Below, piece after piece: positions 43,692 through 60,834 of a stretch of DNA of 64,000 nt. Each line of letters starts with the position of its first letter. The first letter of the stretch is position 1. The stretch is from Mugil cephalus (taxonomy: Eukaryota; Chordata; Actinopteri; Mugiliformes; Mugilidae): NCBI RefSeq assembly GCF_022458985.1, contig NC_061773.1, positions 3,416,001 through 3,480,000 of the forward strand, in the 5' to 3' direction. A program made the translations under genes and the position numbers. Under the pieces are notes generated by a model. The model was not told where the DNA came from, searched no databases, and saw only the letters and a program-made list of their open reading frames with translations.

Positions 43692-46600
43692 TTAACTTTC
43701 CTCTTGATATGTGCTTTGCTCGAGCATCTGTTTTTTTCTGAATACTTCTTTCAGTGCAGCCAGGATGAGGTCGCCGTTCTCTCTTGCCGTTGGGATGCCC
43801 ACCTAACAGAAAAAAGAAAACGTCGCTTCAGTCCACACAAACACTGTACACACAACATGTACGTTCACAGAGATCTAGTCATCTTACTTGTTTGAAACTT
43901 GTGCTCCTTGTTATCCTGTCTGTAACAGCCGGTGAGGGACTAGTAACAATATAAGCGCTGTCCTTTCTCTCGTCTGGTGCCACTGTGCCTTGTGTTGTCT
44001 GCTCAAAGGTGGTTCTGTCTTTGATGGAGGGCACAGGCGGCAAAGGCTGAGCCTTATAGAAGGACTTCCCGGCAGCTCTAGGCAATGTCTGAGAGACTGG
44101 TCCTGTCAAACATGCCAGAAAGTTGTCTTAAAAGATCCAGCGTTAACTTAAAAACTTTATTTTAAAAAACACAAATCAAAAACTAAATGGAGCATGCACT
44201 GCACAGTCCATTTCAGATAAGTCACCTGCTTTCCTGAGCTCTCTCTGCACAGCATGCAGTCCTCCGTATCGGTTGATGATGCAGTCCACAGCCTCTGCAA
44301 TGTCTTTGTTTTTCAGGTCCTCCTCGGTGAGTCTTGCCTGAATCAACAGCTTCCTCATAACAGGGTCCAGCTCCTTGAACTTCATCAAGCAGATACAACA
44401 GGGAATGAACTGATGCAGCATGTCTCCCCAGGGACTGAATGAGTTTGTCTTTATATTTGTTCCAACAGCTTTTCACTTACACAGCTAGTAGTTGGTGAAA
44501 CGGTGGCGGACGGTGAGTCCACGGCGAAATGTTTCTCCTCATCCAAGTCGTCCTCTGGTTCACTTCAGAACATACACACATCTCTTTAATGCTACACTGT
44601 TTCCACACTGTAGTGGATCTTCTTCCTAAAACCTTTAAAGAATTCCTTTCTTTCTTACTCTAAATCACAGGGATCACTGGTTGATCTGTCCACTGTTTCT
44701 GTGTTTGCCTCAATCAGGCAGGCCATCTTTTCTGTAAATGGAAGCAGTAAACTGTGACTAATAACTAGAGAGTGGTAATACATAATAATAGGTTTACCAT
44801 TTAGTTTTAAATCGATCAGCCACAACATTATAACCAAATAATGAGTAAATAACATTGATCATCTTGTGACAATTCAGTGTTCTGCTGGGAAACTTTTGGA
44901 CCTGGCATTCATTTGGATGTTACTTAGACATGTAGCACCCACCTAGACCAGACCAGACAGCCCCACCCCATAGTAACAAGCCTCCTTGTTGACAGCAGCC
45001 ACCCGGATGTAGACTGACACACATACACACCCAAAAACGGTCTAGGAACACCTCAAAAAACGTGAAGAACAGCACAAGGTGTTGACCTGGTCTCCAAATT
45101 CTCCAAACTGATCAAGTATTTGTGTGATGATCCACAGAGGCCCCTCCCCTTAACCCATAGGACCCAAAGACCACCACTAATAACACTCTGTTACCAGACA
45201 CCACAGGACACCCTCAGAAGACCCCTGTCCATTCTCTGATGAGACACAACTGTATTGGAGGAACAAGGGAGACCTACACAATATTAGGTCATAATGTTAT
45301 GATGGATCGGTGTATACATGTTGATGCAGGTGATCAATCATCAATTTGTTGTTTTTGCTAACCGTGAACAGCATCCACTGCAAGTTGAAATTCCTCTGCC
45401 TCGATCTTATTTGCAAAGTTGAGGCCTACATAGTGGTCCTGCGGAAACAAAGCAAATGAGCATCAAAAAACAGCACAAAAGTAAAGCTCTAATGAGCATA
45501 ACAGACAAACTGATACTTAACTAAAATCACTTACGTCAGCAGGGAAAGTGTGAAAGAATGCACACTTTGCAGTATACCTGAATGGAATGTACAATTCATG
45601 CTCCCACAACAACTTGGCACGCTGTGTTTGAGGGAAGACACGGAAATAATGAAAGAACGGCTATTAACCATGAGGAAGAGTACGCTACACATCAATTCTT
45701 AAGTGTCATTAAAGGGAACTGCAAGATGTCCCATTTGTGCAACTGTGTACACAAAATGAAGCCAAAAGCAACAGATATCTCATTGAGTAAGTGATGGTGT
45801 GCTGATTTGAAACCAGGTGTGTAGTTCCTCTTGCCTTAATGCAGTAGAGACGCAGGAAGTGGGAAGACACAGATTCATCCTCAACGAGACACACCACGCC
45901 ACAGTCGAGACGACTCCAGCCTGGACACTCACCCTCTCTGGACTGCAGTACCTGTGCTACTGTAGTTTTGATCAGCTAAAACACACCAGTAAACATACAA
46001 ATGACATATTACCTGTAATTTACAACCACATTCTTTGCATGTTTATGTAATACTAAAATATGTATTTACAAGGAGTTTTTATTTTCTTTTGCTTAAAGCA
46101 CAAAGAGCTGCAGATCTGAGTCAAGAATATCAGAGAAATTAACTTATTGTCACTTAAGTTCAGAAAAAAGACCACATCTCATGTAATATATTTCCTGATT
46201 TCCTTTCTTTCATTTGCTTTTTTCCCCTCTTTCACAACAGAAACCTGGGGAGGAAAGAACTCTCATTGTCATTTGTCCCTGTCTGATGACCTTCGTCCAT
46301 CTCTTCCTATAACTTTGACGCTTCCATTTCTTCTCACTAGTCCTTCTCATCCTTCCACTGATTTTCCTTAGGTCCTGCCAACTAGCAAACTTCCTTGCAT
46401 CTATTTAGGCGTGAACTTCGTTGTTTAAAACATTTGAATTTATATTTTAACATACTGGGCAGCAAAAGGATATAAAGTTGTGTTTCAGTTAGTGTGGGTG
46501 AATTTAGTTGATAGCCAGTTGTTTCTGGCCTCCGTAATTTGTCTTTTTGGGTTAAAACCTTTTTTAAAATAACGTTTACACAAGTTCACACACATTTAAA

Positions 46601-47586
46601 AACAAAACAAACTAAACTTTTTCTTCTCTACCAAGCACTTTTTGACTGTGAGTAACCTTTGAGACTTCCTGGTTTCCTTTCAGAGCAGTACACAGCAGAG
46701 AGGTTGCTCCTCAGAGACACCAGTGACCTCGTTTTAGAGGCCGACGATGCCGCAGAATGATCCACTTAAATTCTTTTATATCTCATGTCAGCTTCAGGAG
46801 ATCAAACCCTTCATCACGTCACTCCAGAAACTAGGTTGGTGTCTTCAGTTACAGGCAAGTCACCCACAAAACGCTAAACAGATCCCTATAATGATTCCCT
46901 TTGACTTTTAGAGTTCACTGTTATGTTGATGACACACAGTTTTATATCTCTGTAACACCTAACAGGTGTGGTAGACTGATCCTCCAATTAAAGTTCATCA
47001 TATAAAAAGATTGATTTGTCCTCCTACATTAAACTGTTCATAAAGACATAAGAAAAGGTCACAGATTATTATTTGGTGCATTGTGTTTTATCTCTAATTT
47101 GTCGCATCAACCTAGATATTTGTTGACTTTAATCATTTACTCCTTTGCTCAATACCTGAAAGCATTCACATGAAAATGGATTGTTGTTGTGGATGTGTCC
47201 GTCTTGCAGGACATCTTCTGGTAGCATGACTGTACAATGCTAAAACAGGCCACACAGAAAACCCATTCACCCATCGGTCTTTGACTACTCTGATTACATG
47301 AAAACTACTTTAGGAGTAAGAGTGAAAAAGACAGAGTGCAGTGTGTTAGGATTCAGATAACAATACGTCTGATTATATTCACTCACTACTGCTTTTTTAA
47401 AATGTCTTTTTGACACACATTTGTGTTTATAAATAATTAGTAAAAAAGTACATGTAACAAGCAGAGACTCTAATCAGCTGAACTGACCTTACAGTGAGGT
47501 TCCAGCAGGCTGAGCAGGACACCTTTCTCCCGGATCGCGAGCAGGTCACTCATGACCGCGCTTCCAGGGAAGTTGTAGGACGCCAT
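43692..47586 (-). CDS. short WASP-family protein: WH1 plus residual regulatory segments
   Basis: Nine coding exons join in phase: 47586-47488, 45975-45835, 45621-45535, 45438-45363, 44731-44659, 44562-44481, 44379-44226, 44102-43888 and 43802-43692, giving 345 aa. Residues 15-134 are a WH1 (EVH1) domain: CGVVCLVEDE, SHFLRLYCIK, AKLLWEHELYIPF, FFHTFPAD, DHYVGLNFANKIEAEEF, in the order of WASP/N-WASP. WH1 domains bind WIP-type proline peptides. An acidic linker follows (DEPEDDLDEEKHF). Residues about 187-235 (ELDPVMRKLLIQARLTEEDL, then AEAVDCIINRYGGLHAVQREL) match the part of the GTPase-binding domain after CRIB. Only one short proline motif, PLPPVP, is seen. The last exon (GDLILAALKEVFRKK) resembles the C helix of the VCA region. 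CRIB, long poly-Pro, WH2 and the acidic Trp tail are not found. Intron 2 appears to use a GC donor (AAG/GCAAGAG). I cannot give a gene symbol. Confidence 0.8.
44808..45314 (+). mobile_element. internally deleted Tc1-like element, copy 3, in a WASP-like intron
   Basis: Both ends are present: 'atcgatcagccacaacatta' at left and 'cataatgttatgatggatcg' then gtgta at right. The interior has 'gtgttctgctgggaaacttt', 'gcattcatttggatgttact' and 'gatgatccacagaggcccct', remnants of the transposase 3' part. It is non-autonomous. It sits in intron 4 of the WASP-like gene, in the opposite orientation. Confidence 0.75.
46905..46980 (+). mobile_element. short LINE reverse-transcriptase relic
   Basis: 'tgttatgttgatgacacaca' reads CYVDDTQ and continues FYISVTPNR. 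This corresponds to the HCYADDTQLYLSL catalytic box of fish non-LTR elements such as the Rex or L2/CR1 groups, with Ala replaced by Val. Only this box is recognisable; it lies in intron 1 of the WASP-like gene. Confidence 0.45.
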
Positions 47587-48992
47587 CACAAGACACCACT
47601 TCTCTACCACGAAAGAAAATGAACACTCTCAGCTTTGTCCTCTCATGCTGTCTGAGTGTTTCTGCTGAACTTTCTCTGACACGCATTCAGTCCCGATCCT
47701 AAACATAACTGGTTTCAAGGTAAGATTTACATCTGCAGCCGATAATCATGCAAATCCATGGCTGCTCTGTATGCATTCTGGCTGCCAGTAAGCAAATGAC
47801 CAGTGGTCCATTGCACCTGAATCTGCATAGAAACAGTCGTTGGTCACGTACATGTATAGTCACATTGCGTTCTCAAATCTCCTGTCCCAGTGTGTCCCTC
47901 AAGTACCTTTACTCAGACACTGCATATTAGAAGAAATTTGAAACATTTGCACATTGTGTGGATGTTTTCATTTCCACATAGCCTAAACTCTGCATCATTT
48001 CAGAACAAAATATTGCCTCATTCTACTATATACATGAGAGATTTTAAACTGTAAATGTCAAAGATCTCAGGTGAGCAGTAATAATTGCGGGTGTGTAAAG
48101 TAATATAGTCGGTGTATAGTAATGCTACCATGCAACTCTAGCGTTAAAAACAAAACAGTGCAGCGCTGCACACACAGTCTAGCGTTAGCTCCACCCACCC
48201 TGTCTGGCAGAAAGATAACTGCTGACTAATGGAAAAAGCATCAATATTGTGCACTGCTTGTGATTTTGCGAAGGAAAAGTCACCACAGACACCTAGTTCC
48301 TAATACTCTAAAAATCAGGACTTGATTTCAATTCTACAGTGGGCTACTGGCTAGATCAGTACTATCAAACTCAATGACATTTATTGAAATAGAATATCTG
48401 AGATTTGCAATTTTAGTGTAACTATTGTTACGGATGAAACCACTACAATGTATACAAATGTGTACATAAGGTATTGTTTTTTTCCTCTTCAAATTATCAA
48501 ATAAATTGCTGAAAAAGAGAACAACGTTTATCTCTGGCAGCACAAAGCATGTTAAAACCTCCACCTCTCATGATAAATGACCCTTGATTGTGCACATTAC
48601 AACACCCACATAAATAACCAGTGCCCTAAAGGACTTATTATTCATATCTTATCTTTCCTAATATGTTTTATGACTTCCACATACTGTTTTCCTTTCACAG
48701 CTTGGAAAACAATCTCTCACACTGCATTCAGCTTTTGATTTTCACTTCACCAGTCACCAAACACCTTCTCTCTCTCTTCTCTCTCCCTGTATCAAGTGGT
48801 CTGTGTGAAATGAGACTGACAAAGTGACACAAAACATAAAACGTAAAAAAACAAACTTTATTTAAATTGTATAGAGTGGTGTGGGTTAAAAATAAATGGC
48901 ATTCTTTAGACTACTGAGTGCACTGACAAAACAACACGTATATAAAGTACAGTAAGTGATATGTACGTGGGAAGATATTGCTGGCTTTTATT
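47587..48992. other. WASP-like/mapkapk3 spacer
   Basis: It contains the WASP-like promoter (above 47586) and the mapkapk3 3' UTR. A reverse-strand AATAAA candidate for mapkapk3 lies at 48858-48863. No further exon seen. Confidence 0.5.
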
Positions 48993-54869
<5,877 letters not shown>

Positions 54870-57753
54870 CTAACCCTGCAGGGCACGGTCCAACACACGC
54901 TCATCCTTCACTGGAAAAGGCATGGTGACACGCAGCTGTCTGTTCTCCTCCATGGTGCGTTGGATGGTGTCGTAGGCGTTGGAGTTTCCAGACCAGCAGC
55001 GACGTGCCACCTGCAGCACACAGAAACACACAGATTACAGCCGGTCGCCAATCGTGTGAAACCTGAGCAGACTGTGAATACTAAGAGAGTGTGGAATCTG
55101 TCGTGCTGCTTCTCTTTCTGCACTCTCACCCCATTGGAGACGTCCCAGTTGAGCATCAGCCTGGCACGCTTTGCAGCCTCCTCTGAGCCGTCCAGCAGTA
55201 AACCAAATCCTCCATTCATGACTTCACCCCTGAAGGAAGCACGTTGTAAATGACTTAAGTCAAAGAGATAACTTTGATGACATGTAATAGCCACTCACAC
55301 AATCTAGTATTTATTAGATAGCCTTACCAGCCAACACCGCCTCCATTGTGCAGGGCTACCCATGTAGCACCTCTGAATGCATCGCCAACAAAGTTCTGAA
55401 CAGCCATGTCTGCAAGAGGAAGATGGGCGGCTGTGAGTTGACCTTTTTATTATTTTGTGGGCATATGCATACATTATTTTCTGCTTATTATTTCCAAGGC
55501 TTTATGCAAGTCACAAAGTTCTAAGGGATCAACCACACACATTTTATAGTCAATTAATCTTGACCACCATGTGTCTGTATGGTTTGTGTCATCTCCATCA
55601 CTGCTTTCCTGCAGATACACTAAAAGCCTAAAAAACCAAGAAGCACTTGCTTAAACGGGTGGCTTTGTAGCACAAAGCCACATCCGCTTTACATAATGTG
55701 CTGCCCAGAAGGTATTTTAAAATATCCCTTTTGTTTTCAAACTAAGTCGCCTGTGACAGTCAACATAATTTTTGCTAAATTAAACTAATTGCTTTCTGGT
55801 ACTTCAACCAAAAGCAGGAATTGTTTGGTTGTCTCAGATCAAACTTAAAAGATACAAATTCCTCATTGCAGTGAACATACCACATACCTGCACAGAAGGC
55901 AGAACCATCATACACATTAGAGGTTTCCCTGAAGGGGCTGTCTGTGCCGCTAACGTCATGATGGTCTCTGCTAATCACGACTGGTGCCTGAACATTGAGA
56001 AGAGACACTCAGATGAAAAGTTTACATCATGCAGACAGTAGCAAACATGAGATTTATACTCTTACTGAAACTCGTCCATCAGCGACTGCCTGGTTGATAG
56101 CCAGAGCAATGCAGACTCTTCCTTTCTGGTCAGAATAGAGGATTCTTGCTTGAGATCCCACAACCTAAACAAAGAGAATACACAGAAGTAGAAACCAGCT
56201 ATAATTGTAGCCATAGTCACAACTGAGTCACAACTGTTTTGGAGGTACAAGAGAGGCCTACACAATATCACGAGGTGATCAGATCTGTGTATATTTTTAC
56301 ACGTATGAGTTGCACTGATAGAGAAAATGGAGACATCGTTAGTCCAGAAAACTTACCATGTTGTGTTTTCCAGCCTCTCTGATCCAGCGAATGTTGTCAT
56401 TGTATTGTTGTTTGATACGATCAGTCACATTAGCGCTAATTTCCTCCAAGACGGTAGCAGCAATGTTGTCAGTTACAGCGAGGTCTTTGGCATCACCGGA
56501 TGTACACACCCAACGAAATGGTCCAAAGCCCAGTGAGAAAATATCCCTGTGGCAAAGGCAGAAGAAAAGAGACGTCCAGAGCTTCCAGATCAGTAACATT
56601 TGAAACTGCATGAAGCACGTTAATAACCAGGTTTATCGCTGGATAAACAAAAACAAAACGTCTCACCCCATAATGTGCTGGACATAAGAAGGGTAGCGGA
56701 ACTCTGTTGCTCCTCCACCAACTTTCTGAACCTCAGCACCTATTTAAAACAATAAACACAAGCCTCTTTGGTTACACTACCACAAACTGTATGACAATGA
56801 TGTTGTATGTGTCTATGTGTTTTGAATTACTTACCAGCTCTTTGGGCCTCCAGGAGGAAAGCATTACCATAGTCCCAGAAGAACATACCTGCATCAGACA
56901 ACTTGTTGATAGCCTTTATATGTCTTCGAAGGCTGTGATAGTAGCATGTGTTATGTCAGATTAATTGAACAATATCACTCAGAAACAAAACTGTAATAAA
57001 CAGAGGATAATTTAACCTTTCTTGGACAGCGGTTCGGAAACGGTCAGGATCGGCCGACATGAGCTGGTTGGCCTGTCGGAAGCTGAGCTGGACTGGGTAG
57101 TAGCCTCCGTTGAATGGGTTGTGAAGTGAGGTCTGGTCTGATCCCAGATCCACCAGGAGATCTCCAGTCTTCTCAAACTCCAGGAGGAGCCTCTCCCTGA
57201 TTAGAAAGGTTGTATTAAAAGATAAAGAAAACCTGGGTGGACCTGGGTTGATTCGGCATTAGTGTAAATTTTCACTCGTTACTCACCAGAGGTCCACGAT
57301 GTTGCCATGGAAACCCAGACTCAGGGGTGTCTTGGCAGTCTTGGCTTCTCTGTAAGAGACAAAATAATAAATGCACTTCGCAGGTTTCCTGCAGTCCCTT
57401 TGTTGTGTTAAAGGATCACTTCTCCTAAGTGGAGCAATGTTAAGATGCTGAGTATAGGGGACTGCGTAAGTAGTGCATTTATTTTTGGCATGTACTTGTA
57501 TTTTACATAAACAAGATGTAGCCAATATTTTCATACTAACAATGGATCACTGCGCAACACTGACACAGGAAAGTTGTTTTGAATAAACTCCTAATAGGCT
57601 CTTTTAGGGTCCCAGAAAACAAGTTGACCCTGCCATGCGTGTGGATGTTACTTATGCCACCATGTACATGTGGCACACACCTAGACCAGACCAGACACCC
57701 CCACCCCAAGCAATGACTTGATGCCAGCAGTCACCCCCAGCAGGATGCAGCCT

Positions 57754-57805
<52 letters not shown>

Positions 57806-60800
57806 TGCTTTAGGAACAACTCAGACAGCATGAAGAACAGCACAAGTTGTTGAGCTGGCTGCTTAATTCACTAGATCCCAATGTGGTCAAAAATCTGTGA
57901 GATGATCCACAGAGGCCCCTCCCCTCAACCCATAGGACCCAAAGACCCCCACTAACAACATCCTGTTACCAGACACCACAGGACACCCTCAGAAGACCCA
58001 TGTCCATTGTCTGACAAGTCACAAATGTTGGAGACCTACACAGTATTGGGAAGGTGGTCATAATGTTATGCCTCGTCGGTGTAATCTTTTAGTTACCTGA
58101 TACGTTTGATGCATTGATCCATACTGTTTGTGACCTCCATCAACCAGCCCTGCTCGTGTCTCTTTTTCAGAGGAGCCTCATCCACCTTCAGACAAATAAA
58201 ATTCACACAGTCACAGCGGTGTAGAGTATTTCTTCTTATAAAGATCAGTTAGCAGTATGAGGTTGTAGGAAATGACCGGAACCAGTCTGACCTCTGCAAT
58301 CACACCAATGCAGCCAGCAATGACAGCAGCTTTAGCTTGAGCTCCACTCATTCCTCCCAGGCCTGAAGTCACAAAGACGCGACCCCTCAAGTCACCAGAA
58401 CCCAGGTACCTCCGACCGGCATTCAGCACTGTCAGCTGCACAGGGAACCAGCAAACTATATGAAACATTTGATGGGCAGTGCACAACCTACAGGCAATGT
58501 GCGGTGGGGATTTTAAAGTAACCCATATTTTGCACGATGGTTGGTGTACAGTATTTGCATGTTTTTGTAATTTTTACAAACCATAGTGCCGTGAACAATC
58601 CCTTGAGGCCCAATGTAGCAGTAGCTGCCTGCTGTCATTTGACCATACCTGTAAATGATCAATAAAAGATCAAAGATTACACCTCATACTTTTACCGCAA
58701 AAAAAAGAAGAAAAAAAAAACAGCATAAAAGCTTACATTGATACACCAAGGGCAAACATCTTCTCATACTGATCTCTGGAGGAGTAATTGGGGATAACCT
58801 GATTGAAACAAAAACAAAACAAAATGTGAAACTGTCACGTATCTTCACTTTACTGAGCCAGATGTACGTCGTACACTTACCATGCCGTTGGTGATGATAG
58901 CGCGGGGTGAGGAAGGCAGGCTGGGGAACAAGCCCATGGGATGACCACTGTACATGACCAGAGTCTGCTCTTCCGTCATCTCACTCAGGTAATGCATCAC
59001 AAGGCGGAACTGCACAGTCACATTCAAACACAGATCACAAATAAAAATCTGTATACATCGTTAACAGACATGATCCAGTAAGTTTTAACTGGGAACTTAC
59101 CTGGGCCCAGTTACTAAACACCTGCCCATTCCCTCCATAGGTGACAAGCTCTTGGGGAAACTGAAAGAAACATTTAAAGTAATAAATTAAAAAATATAAA
59201 TTAAAAAATAAAGCTTGAGACAGGGATGTAGAAAGCTAATTTATTGTATTCAGCTGTATCTAAAGCTCACCTGGGCAACTGCTGGGTCCAGGTTGTTCAT
59301 GATCATTAGCATCATGGCGGCTGCTTGACGTGTGCGGCATGGGTACTGATCTATGGGATAAGCTCTGACGAACCGAGAGAGACATTCACATCACAACTAG
59401 GTGCTCAGGTCAATTGTGTTTTTGGTTTTTGTTTTCATCTTTGCTTGTTTTTTTGTTTGTATGTTTTTTTATTTTGTTTTGTTGTTGTTTTTTTTTTTCT
59501 TTTTTATTCTAATGATTCTAATCCAGAGAATGACTGCAGTCATGCATGCATAGGTCCTCTTCCACAGTGCCATGTTGCTCATCCTTGTTTATATTATGGC
59601 CCAGCGTGGACAAACGGAGCACTGACTCTGGAGAGGAACCCCTCATGTTTTAAGCAGCCACCATATGTTGCAATCTGAAATCCCACCACTGGATGGCACT
59701 AAATCCAATACACTGGACCTTAAAGTAAGACTGCATGTAGACAAAATTCAAGGTAGGTGTGCATAACATAAAGATGATATTGTCTGTAGAGCCTGACACA
59801 CATAACAGCAGGTCAGTTGATACTGTGACACATTTGCTGTTCGACTCTAAATATCCTGTTTTAGTACATTTTGTTGTCAGTGGTCTTAAATGAGAACATG
59901 ACCTGATTTTGCCATCCTCACATCCCATTTGGGTTCTCATTAAGCTCCCTCACCTCATCCGTAACGTGGGACAGAAGCGGTACATGTAAATGTGTCCGTA
60001 CTGCCGCAGCTCTTGAGCAAATTCAGGAGCAAGCGCCGCATGGTGAGAGGGGGGGAAATAACGCAGGGCATTTCTCAGTGCCAACTAGAGGGAAGAGGCA
60101 TTTACAGTAGGTTAGTGAAAATACATAAATGTCTAAATGAGGACAGACAGACACGAGTGGATCTTTTACTCCTGGTCTGATGCAACATACAGCCCTGCAT
60201 GTTTCTCTCTTAATTATTGACTGAAGCCTTTGCTACGAGGTTGGGCAATCACTTGAGGACCTTTGAGGATGATCAATTATTAGGGTAGCACATGAGTAAA
60301 GAGAGGTGACGCAATGAGACAGAGTAAACAGCATGACATAATGTCAACTGTGTTTCCACATGTAACACATTTATAAAAGAGCATTGACCGGAGATTACTT
60401 GTTATCTACTTGTTTTTTGATGCCCAGCATCTCTACATTTCAGCCTGTTCCATGAATCAGAGCAGTTTTAATTCAAACATAGATTTTTAGCAGAAATTGG
60501 GGCAATTAATAACAATGTAAGCAGTGTGTATAAAATAAAAGGGAACTATTATTAATGTCAGTCAGACTTCTGTTTAAGCAATGTCTGCAATGACAGCGTA
60601 AAACAAAACAGTTATTCTAAAAGGACTATTTTTAAATGTATTAAGTGATTAAGTAATAAATATAATTAAAACTGTGAATGCAGATACATTTTGTTTATGT
60701 TAACTCACCCGTTCCTCGTCCGCTGTAAGGTTGGGAGTTCGAACAGGTGCATGTGGAACACTGGGATCTCTTCCCCGGTTAGGTGGTAATGGGTCCAGAA

Positions 60801-60834
60801 GTAAACCACTGCATATCTCTTTTAAATTAGACAT
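54870..60834 (-). CDS. uroc1: urocanate hydratase (urocanase)
   Basis: Nineteen coding exons join in phase: 60834-60709, 60084-59954, 59364-59271, 59160-59101, 59009-58881, 58798-58737, 58648-58582, 58435-58292, 58185-58097, 57349-57287, 57196-57017, 56932-56835, 56739-56667, 56546-56357, 56164-56066, 55987-55888, 55409-55328, 55229-55130 and 55010-54870. The product is 675 aa, the size of vertebrate UROC1. The enzyme converts urocanate to imidazolonepropionate in histidine breakdown, in liver cytosol, using tightly bound NAD+. The NAD-binding loop SGLGGMSGAQAK is near residues 247-258. Other family blocks are YGGNGQVFSNWAQ, TAGSYCYIGPQGIVHGTM, SRDHHDVSGTDSPFRETS, DGSAFCAD and GATWVALHNGGGVGWGEVMN. 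The protein starts MSNLKEICSGLLLDPLPPNR; no other ATG fits. A Tc1-derived element and a long AC repeat sit in intron 9. Confidence 0.96.
56222..56292 (+). mobile_element. Tc1-derived terminal fragment
   Basis: 'gagtcacaactgttttggag', 'gaggcctacacaatatcac' and 'gatcagatctgtgta' parallel the right end of the copy at 44808-45314. Only about 70 bases remain, in a uroc1 intron. Confidence 0.5.
57590..58083 (+). mobile_element. Tc1-derived short element, copy 5, in a uroc1 intron
   Basis: The right end is intact ('cataatgttatgcctcgtcg' then gtgta). The left end is eroded, but 'ccatgcgtgtggatgttact', 'acctagaccagaccagacac', 'gatgatccacagaggcccct' and 'ccataggacccaaagacc' are shared with the other copies. 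Its internal CA seed has grown into a 49-base AC repeat at 57755-57803. Confidence 0.75.
57755..57803. repeat. (AC)n microsatellite inside the Tc1-derived element
   Basis: A perfect AC run lying exactly between 'ggatgcagcctg' and 'aaatgctttaggaacaact'. In the sister copies the same place holds only 5-10 units. Confidence 0.9.
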
